NCBI GenBank assembly: GCA_026990035.1
Contig: JALSIM010000004.1
Location: forward strand, 1-64,000
Length of the DNA: 64,000 nt
Direction: 5' to 3'
Source of the DNA: Alphaproteobacteria bacterium
GTDB taxonomy: Bacteria > Pseudomonadota > Alphaproteobacteria > Geminicoccales > Geminicoccaceae
Positions within the stretch are counted from its first letter, which is position 1, and each line of letters opens with the position of its first letter. The notes beneath the pieces are model-generated. The model saw only the letters and a list, made by a program, of their open reading frames with translations, searched no databases and was not told the origin of the DNA. Shown piece by piece: positions 61,894 to 64,000 of this stretch. Position numbers and translations under genes: made by a program.

Positions 61894-63612
61894 TTGAACC
61901 GGCCATCGGTGGCGGAGCTGCAGCGACGGGTGGCGCAGGCGCGCGGTCGTTCTCCGGCCGATCTCGTGATCCGCGACTGCCGCCTGCTCGACACCGCCAC
62001 CGGCGGCCTGCGCCGGACCGACATCGCGGTCTGCGGCGACACCGTGGTCGGCCTCGGCGAGGGGCTCCGCGGCGCGCGGGTGATCGAGGCCCGGGGACGT
62101 TTCGCGGTCCCGGGCTTCCTCGACGCCCATGTGCATGTCGAAAGCTCCATGGTCACCCCCGACGCCTTCGAGCGGGGGGTGCTGCCGCGCGGCACGACGA
62201 CCGCCGTCTGCGATCCGCACGAGATCGCCAACGTCCTCGGTGCCGCCGGCATCCGCTATTTCCAGCGGGCTGCCGAAAGTCTGCGGATGACGCTTTTCGT
62301 CAATCTCAGCTCCTGTGTCCCGGCCACGGAACTGGAGACCGCCGGCGCCCGGCTGGAAGCGGAGGATCTCCTCACCCTCGCCGATCATCCCTCGGTGATC
62401 GGCCTCGCCGAGCTCATGAACTTCCCCGGCGTGCTGGCCGGCGATGCGCCCCTCCTCGCCAAGGTCGCGGCCTTCGCCGACCGGCATCTCGACGGTCACG
62501 CGCCTCTCCTGCGGGGCCGTGACCTCGACGCCTATCTCTCGGTGGGCGTGCGCACCGACCACGAGGTGACGGGCCTCGAGGAAGGCCGCGAGAAGCTCGA
62601 AAAGGGCATGCATCTGCTGCTGCGCGAAGGCTCCATCGCCCGCAACGTCCGCGATCTCGCACCGCTGATCGAGGAGGCGAGCTGGATGCGTCTCGCCTTC
62701 TGCACCGACGATCGCAACCCGCTCGAGATCCGCCGCGAAGGCCACATCGACCAGGCGCTGCGCCGGGCCATCGCCGCCGGCGCGCCGCCGATCCCCACCT
62801 ACCGGGCCGCCACCCTCGGCGCGGCGCTCGCCTTCGGCCTCCGCGACCGCGGGGTGATCGCCCCGGGCTTCCGGGCCGACATCCTGCTGCTCGAGGATCT
62901 CGAGACGGTGGCGGTCTCGGAGGTGATCTGCGGCGGCACGCCGGTGGACGCGGCGTTCTTCGAGGGACGGGCGCATCCGACGCCCGAGGGCTACGGTTCG
63001 GTCCGGCGCCGGCCGGTCGGCGCCGACGATTTCGCGGTTCCCGCCGCCGGGCCGACGACGCCGGTGATCGGCGTTCTCCCGTTTTCGCTGATCACCGAAC
63101 ATCTGACCCTCGAACTTCCCTTCGCCGGAGGCCGGCGGCATCCGGACCCCGAGCGCGGCATCGCGAAGCTCTGCGTGCTCGAGCGCCACGGCCGCAACGG
63201 CAACATCGCGCGGGGCTTCGTCCGCGGCTTCGGGCCGATCACCGGGGCCATCGCCAGCAGCATCGGCCACGACAGCCACAATCTGATCGTCCTCGGCAGC
63301 GACGACGCCGACATGGCGCTCGCGGTCAACCGGCTGATCGAACTCCAGGGAGGGGCGGCGGTGGCGGCCGGGGGGCGGGTGCTGGCCGAGCTGCCGCTGC
63401 CGGTGGCGGGACTGATGTCGGACCGCGGCCTCGATTTCGTCGAAACGCGCCTCCTCGCCCTGCGGGAGGCGGCGGCGGGGATCGGCTGCACGCTCGAGGA
63501 GCCGCTGCTGCAGCTCGCCTTCCTGCCGCTGCCGGTGATCCCTCATCTCAAGCTCACCGACATGGGATACGTGGCGGCGGGGCCCGACGGGCTCCGCCTG
63601 CTGACGGGCTGA
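61894..63612 (+). CDS. ade: Adenine deaminase
   Basis: A 572-residue metal-dependent amidohydrolase that turns adenine into hypoxanthine. Motifs are GFLDAHVHVESSMVTPDAFE, CDPHEIANVLGAAG, GLAELMNFPGVLAGD, CTDDRNP and, in the C-terminal domain, SIGHDSHNLIVLGSDDADM. TTG at 61894 is the likely start because the conserved N terminus begins shortly after; a GTG at 61909 is possible. It is 19 bp after the HPF/CSD gene in the same row. Confidence 0.92.
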   Translation: MNRPSVAELQRRVAQARGRSPADLVIRDCRLLDTATGGLRRTDIAVCGDTVVGLGEGLRGARVIEARGRFAVPGFLDAHVHVESSMVTPDAFERGVLPRGTTTAVCDPHEIANVLGAAGIRYFQRAAESLRMTLFVNLSSCVPATELETAGARLEAEDLLTLADHPSVIGLAELMNFPGVLAGDAPLLAKVAAFADRHLDGHAPLLRGRDLDAYLSVGVRTDHEVTGLEEGREKLEKGMHLLLREGSIARNVRDLAPLIEEASWMRLAFCTDDRNPLEIRREGHIDQALRRAIAAGAPPIPTYRAATLGAALAFGLRDRGVIAPGFRADILLLEDLETVAVSEVICGGTPVDAAFFEGRAHPTPEGYGSVRRRPVGADDFAVPAAGPTTPVIGVLPFSLITEHLTLELPFAGGRRHPDPERGIAKLCVLERHGRNGNIARGFVRGFGPITGAIASSIGHDSHNLIVLGSDDADMALAVNRLIELQGGAAVAAGGRVLAELPLPVAGLMSDRGLDFVETRLLALREAAAGIGCTLEEPLLQLAFLPLPVIPHLKLTDMGYVAAGPDGLRLLTG

Positions 63613-63700
63613 GCCCGGGCGCCACCGCCCCGATCCGCGAGGTGGCACCGCCGGGGCCGTTCGGCTATCACCTCCCCCGTTCGAGGAGCGAGGACGGAAG

Positions 63701-64000
63701 ATGAGCGGCTGGCATTTCATCACCGACACCGGCCAGATCGGTCCGCTGGAACTCGAGGACGCGCGGCGGTTCGCACGCCGCCGTCCGGAATCCCTCTGCT
63801 GGCGCCCGGGCTTCTCCGAATGGCGGCCGGCGTCCGAGGTCCCGGAGCTGATGCAGAGCCGGACGGCCGACATCCGGGCCGCTCCGCCGCCACCCCCGAA
63901 GGGATCGCGCGACCGCCCGCGGGGCGCCGACGAGATCGACTACCGGCTCTACGGTACCGACATGCAGTTCGTGGAGATCGAGCTCGATCCGGGCGAGAGC
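63701..64000 (+). CDS. AIM24/TIGR00266-family protein with GYF_2 domain (partial)
   Basis: The first 100 residues of a gene cut by the window end. It opens MSGWHFITDTGQIGPLELED with WRPGFSEWRPASEVPEL, a GYF_2 domain. After a proline-rich linker it reaches DYRLYGTDMQFVEIELDPGE, the typical start of the AIM24/TIGR00266 beta fold. The function is unknown in bacteria. ATG at 63701 follows GAGGACGGAAG. Confidence 0.82.
   Translation, partial: MSGWHFITDTGQIGPLELEDARRFARRRPESLCWRPGFSEWRPASEVPELMQSRTADIRAAPPPPPKGSRDRPRGADEIDYRLYGTDMQFVEIELDPGES

Noticed and set aside
1-64000. CRISPR arrays, tRNA or rRNA genes, prophage
   Set aside because: No regularly spaced direct repeats, no cloverleaf-like stretch in the intergenic regions and no phage or cas gene were seen on reading. 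A tRNA-finding program could still detect one that I missed.

Overview
The window reads as chromosomal DNA of a high-GC (by eye about 70%) alphaproteobacterium, probably Rhodospirillales-like. Pointers are the C4-pathway 5-aminolevulinate synthase, HdaA next to a PgsA-like gene and a DUF2066 gene divergent from purMN, an MCRIYA-type ribbon-helix-helix protein, and the lptD-surA-ksgA and fabD-fabG-acpP-fabF-mltG-gmk blocks. I see no tRNA, rRNA, CRISPR array, phage or transposase gene. Genes are tightly packed, with many ATGA overlaps.

Layout. 0.4-6.1 kb: a minus-strand polyamine ABC operon (potA-potH-potI-potD) ending in a nitrilase-family amidase. It is interrupted between potH and potI by a NYN-domain gene lying between two diverged copies of the potH/potI junction. 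6.4-12.1 kb: two chemoreceptors around an HTH regulator and a tartrate/malate-type dehydrogenase. 12.2-18.4 kb: a hypothetical gene, an EamA exporter, an amidase, a PBP-like DNA-binding regulator and a tungstate transporter (tupBCA). 18.5-25.4 kb: an FAD-linked oxidase, hemA, an Alg44/Alg8 pair, a response regulator and a small ribbon-helix-helix protein. 25.5-35.1 kb: a tryptophylquinone amine dehydrogenase operon (B-E-D-A plus a monohaem cytochrome), a multicopper oxidase, a CadR-type MerR regulator with its P1B ATPase, and a ThDP enzyme. 35.1-54 kb: housekeeping blocks (TPR/SPOR lipoprotein, SDR, hdaA, pgsA-like, purMN, ndk, holC, pepA, lptD, surA, ksgA, gmk, mltG, fatty-acid genes). 54-64 kb: a dimethylglycine/sarcosine dehydrogenase, a DUF4139 protein, msrA, a 27-residue membrane peptide, then archease, rtcB, an HPF/cold-shock fusion and adenine deaminase in a row, and the start of an AIM24-family gene.

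How genes work together. The left end imports polyamines and may hydrolyse amides. Amine dehydrogenase would oxidise primary amines in the periplasm and pass electrons to c-type cytochromes. Alg8/Alg44 would make and export a c-di-GMP-controlled polysaccharide. The right-end operon looks like an RNA-repair and ribosome-protection unit. The least ordinary items are the NYN insertion with homologous flanks, the amine dehydrogenase operon without visible cofactor-maturation genes, the archease-RtcB-HPF/CSD operon, the reduced Alg8/Alg44 system and the 27-residue membrane peptide.
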